This document shows, in pieces, positions 1 to 8,491 of a stretch of DNA of 32,073 nt. Position 1 is the stretch's first letter, and every line of letters starts with the position of its first letter. Position numbers and translations under genes: made by a program. The stretch covers positions 1-32,073 of the forward strand of contig CAOJQZ010000025.1 of NCBI GenBank assembly GCA_948441955.1, written 5' to 3'. Source of the DNA: an uncultured Lachnospiraceae bacterium (lineage in GTDB: Bacteria > Bacillota > Clostridia > Lachnospirales > Lachnospiraceae). The notes beneath the pieces were generated by a model. The model searched no databases. It was given only the letters and a program-made list of their open reading frames with translations, and was not told where the DNA came from.

Positions 1-38
1 AAAAAATGACGGTTCCGCTTCCGCATCGCCGTCATTTT
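1..38 (-). terminator. Rho-independent terminator of the surface-protein gene
   Basis: Positions 3-12 and 29-38 form a 10-bp perfect stem (AAAATGACGG with CCGTCATTTT) around a 16-base loop. Read on the minus strand the stem ends in a run of T (positions 1-6). It lies about 10 bases past the stop codon of the minus-strand gene ending at 49, so it fits as that gene's terminator. Confidence 0.8.
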
Positions 39-48
39 ATAATAATTC

Positions 49-3000
49 CTATTTACGCTTCTTCCTTATTACACATACCGTTCCGATTACGAACGCTGCC
101 GCACCAAGAAGAACTGCATACAGTAAAATCTGATTATGATCTCCCGTTAGTGCACCCTTTGACGCAGTGGTTGTTCCCGCCGTTGTGCCCGTTCCGGTTG
201 TTGTTCCGGTCGCCGACCTTCCCGTTCCGGTTGTTGTTCCATTGGTTGAACCCTGATTATTATTTGTACCTGTATTGTTGTTTGTACCATTCGGCGTCAT
301 CGGATTATTTGGATCATCCGGATTATCTGGATTATCTGGATTATTTGGATTGTTCGGATCATCCGGCAGTTCATTCTGTGCTTCTTCCCAGCCGACCGCA
401 ACTGGTGATAATCCTCTTACCGTAATCAACAGACCATCATCACGTTCTGTAGCTTCCAGTTCTTCTATGTCCCCGGCTTCCCATTTATCTTTGCCGTCAC
501 CCCCAGCGTGAGTAAACATGTGAGCAATCGTAAAGTCATTCGTATTCGGATCAACGACGGTTCCGTCTTCTCTTACCGGATAGGGAATTGTCATCGTTAT
601 ACCATTTTCCGGAAAATCATCTACATTATCTATTACTTTCCATTTCGAATCACCTGCATCCTGCCGGATCATAAGTGTAATATCATAAACCATAATATTT
701 TCTTCCGGAACTTTAGAATTGAACTCCAAAATTTTTTCACGCATCCGAGCGTCTATATCCGAAGGCTTCTTATATTCATCTGCATCGAGAGTATCCGGGA
801 CATATGAGATTCCAGTCTCAATCTCCAGCTTATAGTACTCGCTTCCTCCTGCCTGGAACCCTTCATCATTATCAGGAAAATGTGTGATTGTATTTTCTTT
901 TGGAATAACAATCACTTTGCATTGCGCCGTTGCCGCTTCATAATCTGGGCTTTCAGTAGCTGTTGCAATTATAACTGCTTCGCCTTCCTTTACCGGATCT
1001 ACCGTACCGTCTTCTGTATTCAACAGAATAGCGCCTGCGTCACTGTTTGCCTGATCAATCGTATAAGTCACCTTACTGTCTGCTAATGCATCGCTTGATT
1101 CAAGTACAGTCACCTGCCTCGGATCGCTTCCGGCCGGTATCTTCAAAACGTCATATTCAAACCGGAAGTTCTCTCTCTGTTCCTTTGCAAGTACGGTTAC
1201 CTCCAGTTCAAATTCAAACGACTCATAATTTTTGGATGCATCCATAAAAATGTTAATCGTTCCGGTTTTTCCTACTATATCCGGATCGTCATTCAGCGTT
1301 TTCAGCGTGTAGCTTATATTTTTCCCGCTTCCTCCTACCTGAATGCTTCCGGCAAAAATACTGTCGCTGGCGCCAACAGTAGATGTAGCGGAATAAACCT
1401 TTGACTCCTCGGGAATTAAACTGGACACATCAAATGTTTCTGTTTTCCCACACTTTGTTGATATTTCCTGCTTCGCCACCGAAGGTTTAACCTTAGTGAT
1501 TGTAAATCTACCTGTTTTTTCGCCCTCCCACTTATATTTTTTGCCGCTTTCCAAACTTGTCAAAATAACCTGAGCATCTGTAGTGGCATCTATATTATCC
1601 TTATACCGGACTTCATAATCTACTCCCTGCTGCAGAGTGTCATTATTAATTGTAACTTCAAAATCTGGTCTCTTTTCTTTGCCGTCATATACGTAATATT
1701 CCTCTGAAGATTTAAAATCTATATGAATGAAATCAAGATTAGTTACATTCTGCGCGACAGTCGTATATCTGACCTCATAAATAATATCCTTCTCCTTACG
1801 CTCTACAGAGTTAGTACCGTCTCCCTGCTGTCCCAATGTATAATTCAATGCATCGGCGCCCGACAGGATGATTTCAAGAGATACCGTGCCGTCATAGCTT
1901 CCCGGAAAATCTTCTTTAAGAGAATTATCTATATCTGTCGCCGCACCGGTAACCTTTACATCTCCAATAGGCTTATTATACTGCAGCTTATTATTATCTA
2001 CTGCAAAATCCCCTGGCTGCATTCCAAGATATGTACGACGCAGCGTAAGCCCCTTGGCGCCGACATTGAGCGCCCGCGGCGCTACTGTAACCTGTTGGCT
2101 GTAAACATCTCCGCTTATAAGCGTTGATCCTGCTTTCCCCGTACATATTACAGTATATGTTCTGTTTCCCGCCAGCGGCTGATTGGTATCTTTCAAAGCA
2201 AACTTCAAATTCTCAACTTCTACATCATTAACTTTCGCAACAATACCGCTTTCTACTAATCTTCCATCTACCGTAACCATCTGGGTCCAGTAATTTTCAT
2301 ATATCATTAAAGCAGGATTCTCTTTTAAAATGCCTAATTCTTCTAGTTTAGCTTTTAAAACCCCACCCTCTAGCAGAGTAGTGCCGTCCTCCAGATAAAA
2401 TTTTACAACATCTCCGTCTCTTGTACTCGCCGCTGCCACAACCGGTACGTCACTCTGGAATGCCGGGCCTGCAGTAGGCGCCGACGCAGCAGCGTTTCTT
2501 GCCTTCTTCGTGGTTTTCGTTGGTTCTGCCTTTGCTTCTGCCTGTTCCTTCTCTGCTTCCTCAGCCGCCTTAGCCTCTTCCTCAGCCTTCTTTGCAGCCT
2601 CTTCCGCCTTCTTTTCCTCCTCGCGCTTCTGCTCCTCTACAATATCCTTCACCTCAGCCGGCTCATACCATACGCCGTCTAACGATACGAAGCATTCCAT
2701 ACTGCCGCCGGCGCCGGAAGCAAGTACGCACGGGATCCCGGCTCTGTCACAGAGCAGCTTAAAGGCGTTCAGGTAGTTTTCCTTGCTGAGTCCCATGCTC
2801 TTAGCTACAGACTTATAGTTATCATTAAAGTATGTAATCATTCCTGCGGCATCCATATCCGCCGTACCGTCAAGTACTGTCTGGGCGCTTTGTTCACGTT
2901 CTGTCATAACCGCCTGAATTGCCTCGGCGCTTTGGTATTTCGCACTGCGGATGTCATAATCCCTGCTATAATTCTTAAGCAGGAAATATACCTGATAGCT

Positions 3001-3573
3001 GTATATCTCTTCCCCTGTTTCATCCGTCCATGAAGAAGCCACGCGGGTAACCTTCGGATCTCCTTTGAGCCAGAACATACCCGGATAATCTCTCTTGGCC
3101 GCAATATATGCATTGGAAATATTCTCCTTGATCTCTTCCCATTCCTCGTCTGACATCCTGGCTACACCGCTCATATCAAGAACGGTAATCGCATTAAAGA
3201 CATCGTCCCCTTTTCCGCTGTAGCTGATCCTGAAGGCTGTATCTTCTGAGAAATTACTGTCATTGAGCCAGATGCTTTCATCTGCCAATGTAAAATAAAG
3301 ACCGGAAGCATACTCAGGAAGCGCCAGACGCCCATACCAGTCCGCACTTCCTTCTATCTCGCTGAAAAATCCCCAGTCCAGGTCCCTTGACGCGTCTGAG
3401 CATTTCAGTGTTTCCCTCTTGCCTGTAACCTTTACTTCAGGCTCCTCCGCCGGCGCGGTTATCTCGGTATTATTCTCATCAAATTCTTCCGCCGACACGG
3501 AAAATGCCGGCATACCCCCTACCAGTACCGCTGTTAGCGCAGCTGCAAACACCCGTTTCATACTTTTTTTCAT
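49..3573 (-). CDS. Large secreted wall-anchored protein with a degenerate transglutaminase-like region
   Basis: The product is about 1174 residues. It has a Sec signal peptide (KKSMKR, hydrophobic core, cleavage near VSA-EE), then an unassigned region. Around residues 220-310 is a transglutaminase-like segment (LLCDRAGIPC ... LDGVWYEPAE), but the usual Cys and the HAWN-type His are not where expected, so it may be inactive. Residues about 310-360 are a Glu/Lys/Ala-rich probable coiled coil. The middle consists of beta-rich repeats resembling bacterial Ig/MBG-type domains. The C-terminus has an Asn/Pro/Asp tandem repeat, a Thr/Gly stalk, a TGD motif, one membrane helix and a KKRK tail, which together look like a variant sortase signal. 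The ATG at 3573 is preferred: GGGAG lies 9 bases upstream, against 3 bases for the ATG at 3579. The gene stands alone with its own promoter and terminator. The ligand is unknown. Confidence 0.8.
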   Translation of the reverse strand: MKKSMKRVFAAALTAVLVGGMPAFSVSAEEFDENNTEITAPAEEPEVKVTGKRETLKCSDASRDLDWGFFSEIEGSADWYGRLALPEYASGLYFTLADESIWLNDSNFSEDTAFRISYSGKGDDVFNAITVLDMSGVARMSDEEWEEIKENISNAYIAAKRDYPGMFWLKGDPKVTRVASSWTDETGEEIYSYQVYFLLKNYSRDYDIRSAKYQSAEAIQAVMTEREQSAQTVLDGTADMDAAGMITYFNDNYKSVAKSMGLSKENYLNAFKLLCDRAGIPCVLASGAGGSMECFVSLDGVWYEPAEVKDIVEEQKREEEKKAEEAAKKAEEEAKAAEEAEKEQAEAKAEPTKTTKKARNAAASAPTAGPAFQSDVPVVAAASTRDGDVVKFYLEDGTTLLEGGVLKAKLEELGILKENPALMIYENYWTQMVTVDGRLVESGIVAKVNDVEVENLKFALKDTNQPLAGNRTYTVICTGKAGSTLISGDVYSQQVTVAPRALNVGAKGLTLRRTYLGMQPGDFAVDNNKLQYNKPIGDVKVTGAATDIDNSLKEDFPGSYDGTVSLEIILSGADALNYTLGQQGDGTNSVERKEKDIIYEVRYTTVAQNVTNLDFIHIDFKSSEEYYVYDGKEKRPDFEVTINNDTLQQGVDYEVRYKDNIDATTDAQVILTSLESGKKYKWEGEKTGRFTITKVKPSVAKQEISTKCGKTETFDVSSLIPEESKVYSATSTVGASDSIFAGSIQVGGSGKNISYTLKTLNDDPDIVGKTGTINIFMDASKNYESFEFELEVTVLAKEQRENFRFEYDVLKIPAGSDPRQVTVLESSDALADSKVTYTIDQANSDAGAILLNTEDGTVDPVKEGEAVIIATATESPDYEAATAQCKVIVIPKENTITHFPDNDEGFQAGGSEYYKLEIETGISYVPDTLDADEYKKPSDIDARMREKILEFNSKVPEENIMVYDITLMIRQDAGDSKWKVIDNVDDFPENGITMTIPYPVREDGTVVDPNTNDFTIAHMFTHAGGDGKDKWEAGDIEELEATERDDGLLITVRGLSPVAVGWEEAQNELPDDPNNPNNPDNPDNPDDPNNPMTPNGTNNNTGTNNNQGSTNGTTTGTGRSATGTTTGTGTTAGTTTASKGALTGDHNQILLYAVLLGAAAFVIGTVCVIRKKRK

Positions 3574-3669
3574 TAACATTCACTCCCTACGTCCGTGTTG
3601 AATTAATTATAATAATGACTGTGAATCTGCGTATCTCACAAGCATAGCCATTTTATACTTTTTGTTTTC

Positions 3670-3698
3670 ATTATATAGGTTTAAAAACCCACTGTCAA
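3670..3698 (-). promoter_or_regulatory. Consensus sigma-A promoter of the surface-protein gene
   Basis: On the minus strand, -35 TTGACA (3698-3693) and -10 TATAAT (3675-3670) are separated by exactly 17 bp; both hexamers match consensus perfectly. Transcription should start near 3663, leaving a leader of about 90 bases before the ATG at 3573. This suggests strong expression. Confidence 0.8.
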
Positions 3699-3816
3699 CA
3701 CTCCCATCCATATTTTCTATGCTAGAAAAATCTGGGGAAACCGCTTATTTCTATAAAATTATATGTAGCAATTTTAATTATAAGAATTGTAAAATCCATC
3801 AGTAAATGGATGATGC

Positions 3817-3845
3817 TTTACATCTAAACTGTCAATTGATATAAT
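3817..3845 (+). promoter_or_regulatory. Sigma-A promoter of the 48-residue ORF
   Basis: TTTACA (3817-3822) and TATAAT (3840-3845) are separated by 17 bp. The expected start is near 3852, about 36 bases before the ATG at 3888. A 6-bp inverted repeat (3794-3811) lies just upstream of the -35. The match to consensus supports the small ORF as a real gene. Confidence 0.7.
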
Positions 3846-3887
3846 ATAGGCAACACAAAAACAGCATTTTAGAAAGCAGGTGATTAT

Positions 3888-4034
3888 ATGGGAATGACTG
3901 ACAGCCAGTTCAAAGGGTTCGTAAGATTTGTATTAGATGATATTAAAGAAGTCCTCGAAAATATGCCCGAGGGAAAAGAACGGGAAAAACTGCAAAAAGT
4001 AGCCGACAACTTGCAGCAAACACTTGAAGATTAG
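3888..4034 (+). CDS. Small acidic helical protein of unknown function (48 aa)
   Basis: The ORF begins ATG GGA ATG ACT and ends with TAG at 4032-4034. It is preceded by AAAGCAGG, about 7 bases from the ATG, and by a near-consensus promoter. The product starts MGMTDSQFKGFVRF and ends LQQTLED. It is rich in Glu, Lys, Asp and Leu and looks like two amphipathic helices joined at ENMPEGKE. There is no signal peptide, membrane helix or Cys. It is monocistronic and converges on the minus-strand symporter terminator. I recall similar short TDxQF-type proteins in gut Firmicutes, but no function. I do not recognise it beyond that; the call as a gene rests on promoter, ribosome site and codon pattern. 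Confidence 0.65.
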   Translation: MGMTDSQFKGFVRFVLDDIKEVLENMPEGKEREKLQKVADNLQQTLED

Positions 4035-4064
4035 TAACCAATCAAAACATGAAAATAAAATTCT

Positions 4065-4099
4065 AAAAGGAGCTTCCGGCGCGGTACGCCAGAAGCTCC
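4065..4099 (-). terminator. Terminator of the DAACS symporter gene
   Basis: GGAGCTTCCGGCG (from 4069) pairs with CGCCAGAAGCTCC (ending 4099) with one internal mismatch and a five-base loop. On the minus strand it is followed by TTTT and a T-rich stretch (4068 downwards). It lies 40 bases after the stop of the gene ending at 4139. There is no T run on the plus strand, so it serves the symporter and not the small ORF. Confidence 0.8.
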
Positions 4100-4138
4100 G
4101 GAGAGAGTATATATTAAAATAGTGATTCGAAAATGGCC

Positions 4139-5386
4139 TTAATATGTAACCGTCTTCTTCTCGTTATAAACATCCCGGTCTAACTCGCCCAGCTTACTTG
4201 CAACAAGAAGTCCTACCATAACGTCCACATCCACGTTCATCAGTGTACGGAACATTCCTGCGAACCAGTCGATACCGATTAGTACCGCGATGCTGTCAAG
4301 AGGAAGTCCCAGCGAGGATGCAAGGAATGTATATACGATTACAGAACCGCCCGGTACAGAAATTGTACCCATACACATCAGACAGGATAACAGAATCGCC
4401 ATACCCATCTGGTATATTGTCATCTCAATTCCCGTTGCCTGCGCCATAAAGAAAATCGCTGCCACATAACACTGTGCGGCGCCGCAGCTGTTCATGGACA
4501 TGGTAATCGGTCCTGTGAAATCCGCAACCTTACGGCTGATACCAAACTTCGTAACCTCGTCCTCCATCTTTGTGGGAAGACAGATAGCTCCGGAGGTTGT
4601 TGTAAGAGCCATAATAGACATTTTTGCAAATTTCTTCGGCATCTTTGCAATATTTACCTTACATAAAGCGGCAGTAAGAGGTCCAAACAACAGGAACTGG
4701 ATTGCATCACCGATAAGAAGCAGACCTAAAAACTTAAGCATTGGAATGATAACCTTTAATCCTGTGGAACCTGACACATTTGCCAATAGACAGAAGATAC
4801 CGATTGGTGCAATCGTCATAACTGTCTTAATAATATTGGTAATAACGGCATTTAAGCTTTTTACCCATTCTACCATCACGCGGTTTCCGCTCTGCTTTGT
4901 ATAAGCGCCCATAGCAATACCAAAGAATAATGCAAATACGATACACGGTACCATAGCGCCCTCCGCCATAGAGCTGATTACGTTGGTGGGCACAAATCCA
5001 AGAATTGTTTCCTGTAAAGAAGCTGACTCTACCGCCGTATTGGCAAGGTCCTCAGCGCCGGCAAGCGTAATTCCAACACCCGGCTTAAAAAGCGTAGAAA
5101 GAACAACGCCAAATCCTGCAGAGATAACTGTGAAAAAGATAATCCATTTGAAAGTATGGAAGCCCATCTTTCCTACATCCTGACCATCGCCGCTTCCTAC
5201 CGCCGCCGCTACCGCAGACATAACAAGAAGCACAACTGACATCTGAATCAGGCGGAGGAATATGTCACCGATAAACTTTAAATTTGCTGCCCATTCTCCA
5301 ATAATGGCGCCGAACAAAATACCACCCACAGTTGCGATTAAAATCTGTGTCGTGAGAGATATCGAAAATCCTTTTTTCTTCTCCAT
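4139..5386 (-). CDS. Dicarboxylate/amino acid:cation symporter (DAACS/SLC1 family)
   Basis: This 415-residue polytopic protein has the GltP/DctA/SstT fold. The N-terminus (LTTQILIATVGGILFGAIIG) and several membrane helices are typical. The hairpin-loop motif appears as TTTSGAICLPT (about 262-272) in place of the usual serine-rich SSSxxTLP, and MNSCGAA (298-304) stands where NMDGTA is normally found. The coupling ion and substrate site may therefore differ from glutamate or C4-dicarboxylate carriers; the substrate cannot be named. The start has AAGGATGG 7 bases upstream. It is last in the minus-strand series, 137 bases after the hydrolase gene, and has a plausible promoter and a 14-bp palindrome of its own, so it is probably a separate transcription unit. 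Confidence 0.85.
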   Translation of the reverse strand: MEKKKGFSISLTTQILIATVGGILFGAIIGEWAANLKFIGDIFLRLIQMSVVLLVMSAVAAAVGSGDGQDVGKMGFHTFKWIIFFTVISAGFGVVLSTLFKPGVGITLAGAEDLANTAVESASLQETILGFVPTNVISSMAEGAMVPCIVFALFFGIAMGAYTKQSGNRVMVEWVKSLNAVITNIIKTVMTIAPIGIFCLLANVSGSTGLKVIIPMLKFLGLLLIGDAIQFLLFGPLTAALCKVNIAKMPKKFAKMSIMALTTTSGAICLPTKMEDEVTKFGISRKVADFTGPITMSMNSCGAAQCYVAAIFFMAQATGIEMTIYQMGMAILLSCLMCMGTISVPGGSVIVYTFLASSLGLPLDSIAVLIGIDWFAGMFRTLMNVDVDVMVGLLVASKLGELDRDVYNEKKTVTY

Positions 5387-5434
5387 TTTTCATCCATCCT
5401 TCATTTTTCTCATTCATTTTTAGTCTTACATTCT

Positions 5435-5448
5435 GAGACGGCCGTCTC
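5435..5448. promoter_or_regulatory. 14-bp perfect palindrome, candidate operator
   Basis: GAGACGGCCGTCTC is a perfect palindrome in the leader of the symporter gene, just downstream of its predicted start point. Its core ACGGCCGT recurs at 11554-11561 against the -10 of the nanE operon. The position suits repression by roadblock. The binding protein is unknown. Confidence 0.45.
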
Positions 5449-5463
5449 TGATTTCTGTAATGT

Positions 5464-5491
5464 ATTTTAGCCGGTTTTAATAATTTATCAA
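5464..5491 (-). promoter_or_regulatory. Probable promoter of the symporter gene
   Basis: On the minus strand, TTGATA (5491-5486) and TAAAAT (5469-5464) are separated by 16 bp. The predicted start is near 5457, so the palindrome at 5435-5448 would lie at roughly +10 to +23. Confidence 0.5.
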
Positions 5492-5523
5492 TAGCTTTTG
5501 TTTTAAATGTATAATTTCCTGTT

Positions 5524-6501
5524 TTAAAAGTTATTATCCACGTTTAAAAAGCGGCAGATCCCGTCCATCATTTCAAAGGTCTTTCCATAAGCGGCATTGA
5601 GAAACGCATGAATCATCCCCTTATAAATATGATATTCTACTTTTACTCCTGCATCCGCAAGCTTTGCCGCATACATAAGCCCCTGATCTAAAAGAGGATC
5701 GCACTCTGCTGCGAAAAATCCCGCGGCAGGAAGTCCCCTTAAGTCATCCGAATATAACGGCGATAGATAAGGCGACGTAAGAGGCGTCCCTTCTGGCGCA
5801 TAGCCTGCATGCAGCTCCTTTATATCCCGGTATTCTAAAAAATACCCCTCCCTGTATCGAATTTCCGATTCTGTAGGCTTATGCGCGGCCAGTATTGTCA
5901 CGGGATAAATAAGCGCCTGTTTTTTTATCGCGGGACCTCCCCTTTCTTTTGCCAGAATGCAGAGCACGGCGGCAAAGTTTCCGCCGGAGCTGTCCCCGCA
6001 GACACTGATATCCTCCCGGCTTCCTCCAAGCTCCTCTGCATGCTCCGCCGTCCACGCAAGAGCAAAATAACAGTCTTCCAGTCCGCAGGGAAAAGGATAC
6101 TCCGGAGCCAGTCTGTAATCCACCGCCGCCACGGTCATCTTTCCGTAATACGCAAAATATCGGTGCACCATATCGTACACATCAATGTTGTTCATAGAAA
6201 AAGAGCCTCCATGACAAAATAACATAATCGGCGCTTTCCCATCTGTATCTGACTGGTAAATCCTGAGAGGAATTTCTGCTCCCTCCCGGCATATTATTCT
6301 CTCCTTGGTTTTCACCCGCATCAGGACGCCATAGCGGCCGCACTTTAACATTTCCTCTTTCATACCCTTAATGGTCTCTTCATTTACCCGCATGCGCCAC
6401 TCTTGGGGTCTTTCCATGTCTATTCGCTGTGGTATTCCCACCTTAACCTCCTGCGAGCTCTCCCCGTACTGCACGTCAAGAAATTTCCTGTAAAACTCCA
6501 T
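5524..6501 (-). CDS. Alpha/beta hydrolase, hormone-sensitive-lipase-type esterase
   Basis: The 325-residue cytoplasmic hydrolase has no signal peptide. It carries the HSL oxyanion motif HGGS (97-100), nucleophile Ser171 in GDSSGG (169-174), Asp268 in ECDPLLD and His298 in GMIHAF, so the catalytic triad is complete. The reading frame is open up to 6570, but the ribosome site AAGGAGGG supports the ATG at 6501 (5-base spacing) or 6504. It follows the oxidoreductase gene by about 85 bases containing hairpins, and probably belongs to the same operon. In an amino-sugar operon a role in removing O-acyl groups from the imported sugar is attractive, but that is inference; this family also includes generic carboxylesterases and peptide-type acyl hydrolases. 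Confidence 0.82.
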   Translation of the reverse strand: MEFYRKFLDVQYGESSQEVKVGIPQRIDMERPQEWRMRVNEETIKGMKEEMLKCGRYGVLMRVKTKERIICREGAEIPLRIYQSDTDGKAPIMLFCHGGSFSMNNIDVYDMVHRYFAYYGKMTVAAVDYRLAPEYPFPCGLEDCYFALAWTAEHAEELGGSREDISVCGDSSGGNFAAVLCILAKERGGPAIKKQALIYPVTILAAHKPTESEIRYREGYFLEYRDIKELHAGYAPEGTPLTSPYLSPLYSDDLRGLPAAGFFAAECDPLLDQGLMYAAKLADAGVKVEYHIYKGMIHAFLNAAYGKTFEMMDGICRFLNVDNNF

Positions 6502-6523
6502 CATACCCTCCTTAACTAATGAA

Positions 6524-6558
6524 AGGCATACGTGCTCTCCTTCGAGAACCGCATGCCT
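6524..6558 (-). other. Intercistronic hairpin between oxidoreductase and hydrolase genes
   Basis: AGGCAT (6524-6529) pairs with ATGCCT (6553-6558), with a second pairing inside (GAGA/TCTC). A further small stem, CCGCA with TGCGG (about 6563-6578), lies next to it. On the minus strand the first stem is followed only by TTTCATT, so it is a weak terminator or a processing/stability element that would lower hydrolase expression relative to upstream genes. Confidence 0.4.
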
Positions 6559-6586
6559 CTGCCCGCACACCTTTGCGGCGAAAAAC

Positions 6587-7582
6587 TTATAATTCTATTT
6601 CCCGTCCTTCTGCCATGGAACGCTCAATTGCATCCACTACCCTGAGCGAATCATACGCATCCTTCGGTGTAATAATAGACTTTGTATTATTTACTACATT
6701 ATTAATAAATGCCATAACCTCTTCTGACAGATCCCCTTCCGGAAGCCCGTTTGCGTAGAACCAGTGTCTGGAATCCGGATACAATATCTTTTCCTGTGTA
6801 ACAAGACGTACGCCGTTATCGCAGCTGTCCACATATGCAGCACCTTTTGTTCCCACAAGCTCTACCTTGTCATCAATAATTGTGGGCGAATTTTCCGGAA
6901 GTACCCAGCATGCCTCCAGACAGGCAATCGCTCCGTTTTCATAGGTAACCACCGCATAGATGACGTCCTTCATATTTACATCCTTAAGAAGTACGCTTCT
7001 GCCTTTTGCAAATACCTTCACAGGCTCGCATCCCATGAACCAGTTTACATAGTCAATATCATGGATCATAACATGCATGGACAGATCCGAGGCGCCGATA
7101 TATCTCCTGGGTCCCACAATAGGAGAATTTCTCCGGCAGTACATATGGATAATATCTCCAAGCTCCCCATTATCCAGCGATTTCTTAATCGCTGCAAACC
7201 GGGGATCAAATCTTAGCAGAAAGCCGGTTGTGAATACCTTGTCATAATCCTTCGTAATCTCATACAGCTTCTTTCCATCTTCCAGCTCCTTTGCAAGCGG
7301 CTTCTCAAGCAGTATATGCTTACCGTTTGCAACCGCAACTTCTACTGCCTCCCGGTGCATATTATCCGGGAGCACAATGCTGACTGCCTCAATCTCCGGA
7401 TCTGCCAGACATTCTTTATAATCCTTATACACTCTGCATCCATATTCCTTTTCTACCTGAGCGCGCCTTTCATCATTCCACTCACAGGCTGCAACCAGAT
7501 CTACATTTGGAATCTTTCTGTAAATATCCGCATGAACTGAACCCATCTGCCCCATACCGATAACTGCTACTTTTACTGACAT
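6587..7582 (-). CDS. Gfo/Idh/MocA-family NAD(P)-dependent oxidoreductase
   Basis: The 331-residue protein has an N-terminal Rossmann fold with GMGQMG (9-14), the family's EKPLAKE motif (Glu93-Lys94-Pro95, Lys being the usual catalytic residue) and the second-domain motif IHDIDYVNW (about 173-181) with His174 and Asp177. The GAxA-like substrate domain is complete. It lies 37 bases after the second sugar permease, in the same operon as nanE. In Ruminococcus gnavus a Gfo/Idh/MocA enzyme (NanOx) in the nan cluster converts imported 2,7-anhydro-Neu5Ac to Neu5Ac, and E. coli YjhC is related. A similar role is plausible here by context only; inositol or other sugar dehydrogenases share the same motifs. 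RBS AGGAGG is 8 bases before the ATG. Confidence 0.85.
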   Translation of the reverse strand: MSVKVAVIGMGQMGSVHADIYRKIPNVDLVAACEWNDERRAQVEKEYGCRVYKDYKECLADPEIEAVSIVLPDNMHREAVEVAVANGKHILLEKPLAKELEDGKKLYEITKDYDKVFTTGFLLRFDPRFAAIKKSLDNGELGDIIHMYCRRNSPIVGPRRYIGASDLSMHVMIHDIDYVNWFMGCEPVKVFAKGRSVLLKDVNMKDVIYAVVTYENGAIACLEACWVLPENSPTIIDDKVELVGTKGAAYVDSCDNGVRLVTQEKILYPDSRHWFYANGLPEGDLSEEVMAFINNVVNNTKSIITPKDAYDSLRVVDAIERSMAEGREIEL

Positions 7583-7619
7583 AATTTATATCCTCCTTTT
7601 ATTTATACACAGTATATAT

Positions 7620-8480
7620 TTATCCCTTTACCGCACCGCCTGCCAGACCTTTGGCAAACGATTTTTGAATAATAAATCCAAATAATAACATTGGAACCAT
7701 AATAATTGTTCCTGCTGCTGTAAGCGGCCCCCACTGTGTTCCCTGGAACGTCATAAAGCTTGTCACCGTAACCGGAAGCGTCTGACTTGATTTATTGGAA
7801 AGTACAAGGGCTATCAGGAACTCATTCCAGCAGGTAATAATACAATAGATTGCTGTTGCCGCGATTGCCCCCCTCACCAGCGGAAGCACAATATTCCAGA
7901 ATACTCGGAACTCACTGCATCCGTCCACTCTGGCAGCCTCCCGAAGTTCTACTGGAAGCTCTCTGAAATATACCGGCATAAGCCATACTACAATGGGAAT
8001 GCACATCAGAGTATACATGATAATAATAGGGAGCTTCTCTCCCAGAATCCCTGCTCTGCTGAAAATAATATACAGGGGCAGAAGGGACATAATCGGGGGA
8101 GCGATCCTTGCACTTAAGAAAAAGAAGGACAGCTTCTTTGGATCCTTAAGCTTAAGCATAGCAATGGAATATGCGCACGGAACACCCAGTACAATTCCGA
8201 TTGCCGTAGGGATTACCGCACAGATAATACTGTTTTTCATGTAATTAAAAAAATTAGCCTTGTTAAATACCGTTATATAATTTTCCATTGTCGGGGTAAA
8301 TATTATTTTCGGCGGCATGGCAAACGCGTCAATATAGTTTTTAAAGGATGTTGACACAAGCCATATAAGAGGCGACATAAAAAACATAAGTATCAAAGCC
8401 AGAACAAGCCAGAACAAAATTCTGCGGACTGTCCTTTTTATGACTCTTTTTCGATGTAAATCAACTGCTTCTCTCGTCAT
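7620..8480 (-). CDS. CUT1 sugar ABC transporter permease (MalG type)
   Basis: The 286-residue inner-membrane protein has six predicted helices, the first being LFWLVLALILMFFMSPLIWL. It has the EAA loop, seen as LREAARVDGCSEFRVFWNIVLPL, which docks the ATPase. The C-terminus ends FAKGLAGGAVKG, typical of MalG-type permeases. It begins 11 bases after the first permease gene. No ATPase gene is present in this operon, so the transporter presumably uses a shared MsmK-type ATPase encoded elsewhere, as is common for CUT1 importers in Firmicutes. Confidence 0.92.
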   Translation of the reverse strand: MTREAVDLHRKRVIKRTVRRILFWLVLALILMFFMSPLIWLVSTSFKNYIDAFAMPPKIIFTPTMENYITVFNKANFFNYMKNSIICAVIPTAIGIVLGVPCAYSIAMLKLKDPKKLSFFFLSARIAPPIMSLLPLYIIFSRAGILGEKLPIIIMYTLMCIPIVVWLMPVYFRELPVELREAARVDGCSEFRVFWNIVLPLVRGAIAATAIYCIITCWNEFLIALVLSNKSSQTLPVTVTSFMTFQGTQWGPLTAAGTIIMVPMLLFGFIIQKSFAKGLAGGAVKG

Positions 8481-8491
8481 ATCCGCACCTC

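Larger units (their letters stand above)
3574..3887. other. Intergenic region with two divergent promoters
   Basis: This 314-base AT-rich gap holds the minus-strand promoter at 3670-3698 and the plus-strand promoter at 3817-3845. Directly before the latter is a small inverted repeat, ATCCAT (794-799 of the 3 kb block, i.e. 3794-3799) and ATGGAT (3806-3811), which could be an operator. I see no RNA gene or further coding region in it. Confidence 0.6.

Noticed and set aside
300..365. Possible CRISPR-like short repeats
   Set aside because: Units are 9 bases, contiguous, without spacers, and encode a Pro/Asn/Asp stalk in frame.
6..807. Several plus-strand open frames opposite the surface-protein gene
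   Set aside because: They have no ribosome sites, are low-complexity translations of the repeat tracts, and lie antisense to a long gene with promoter, signal peptide and terminator.
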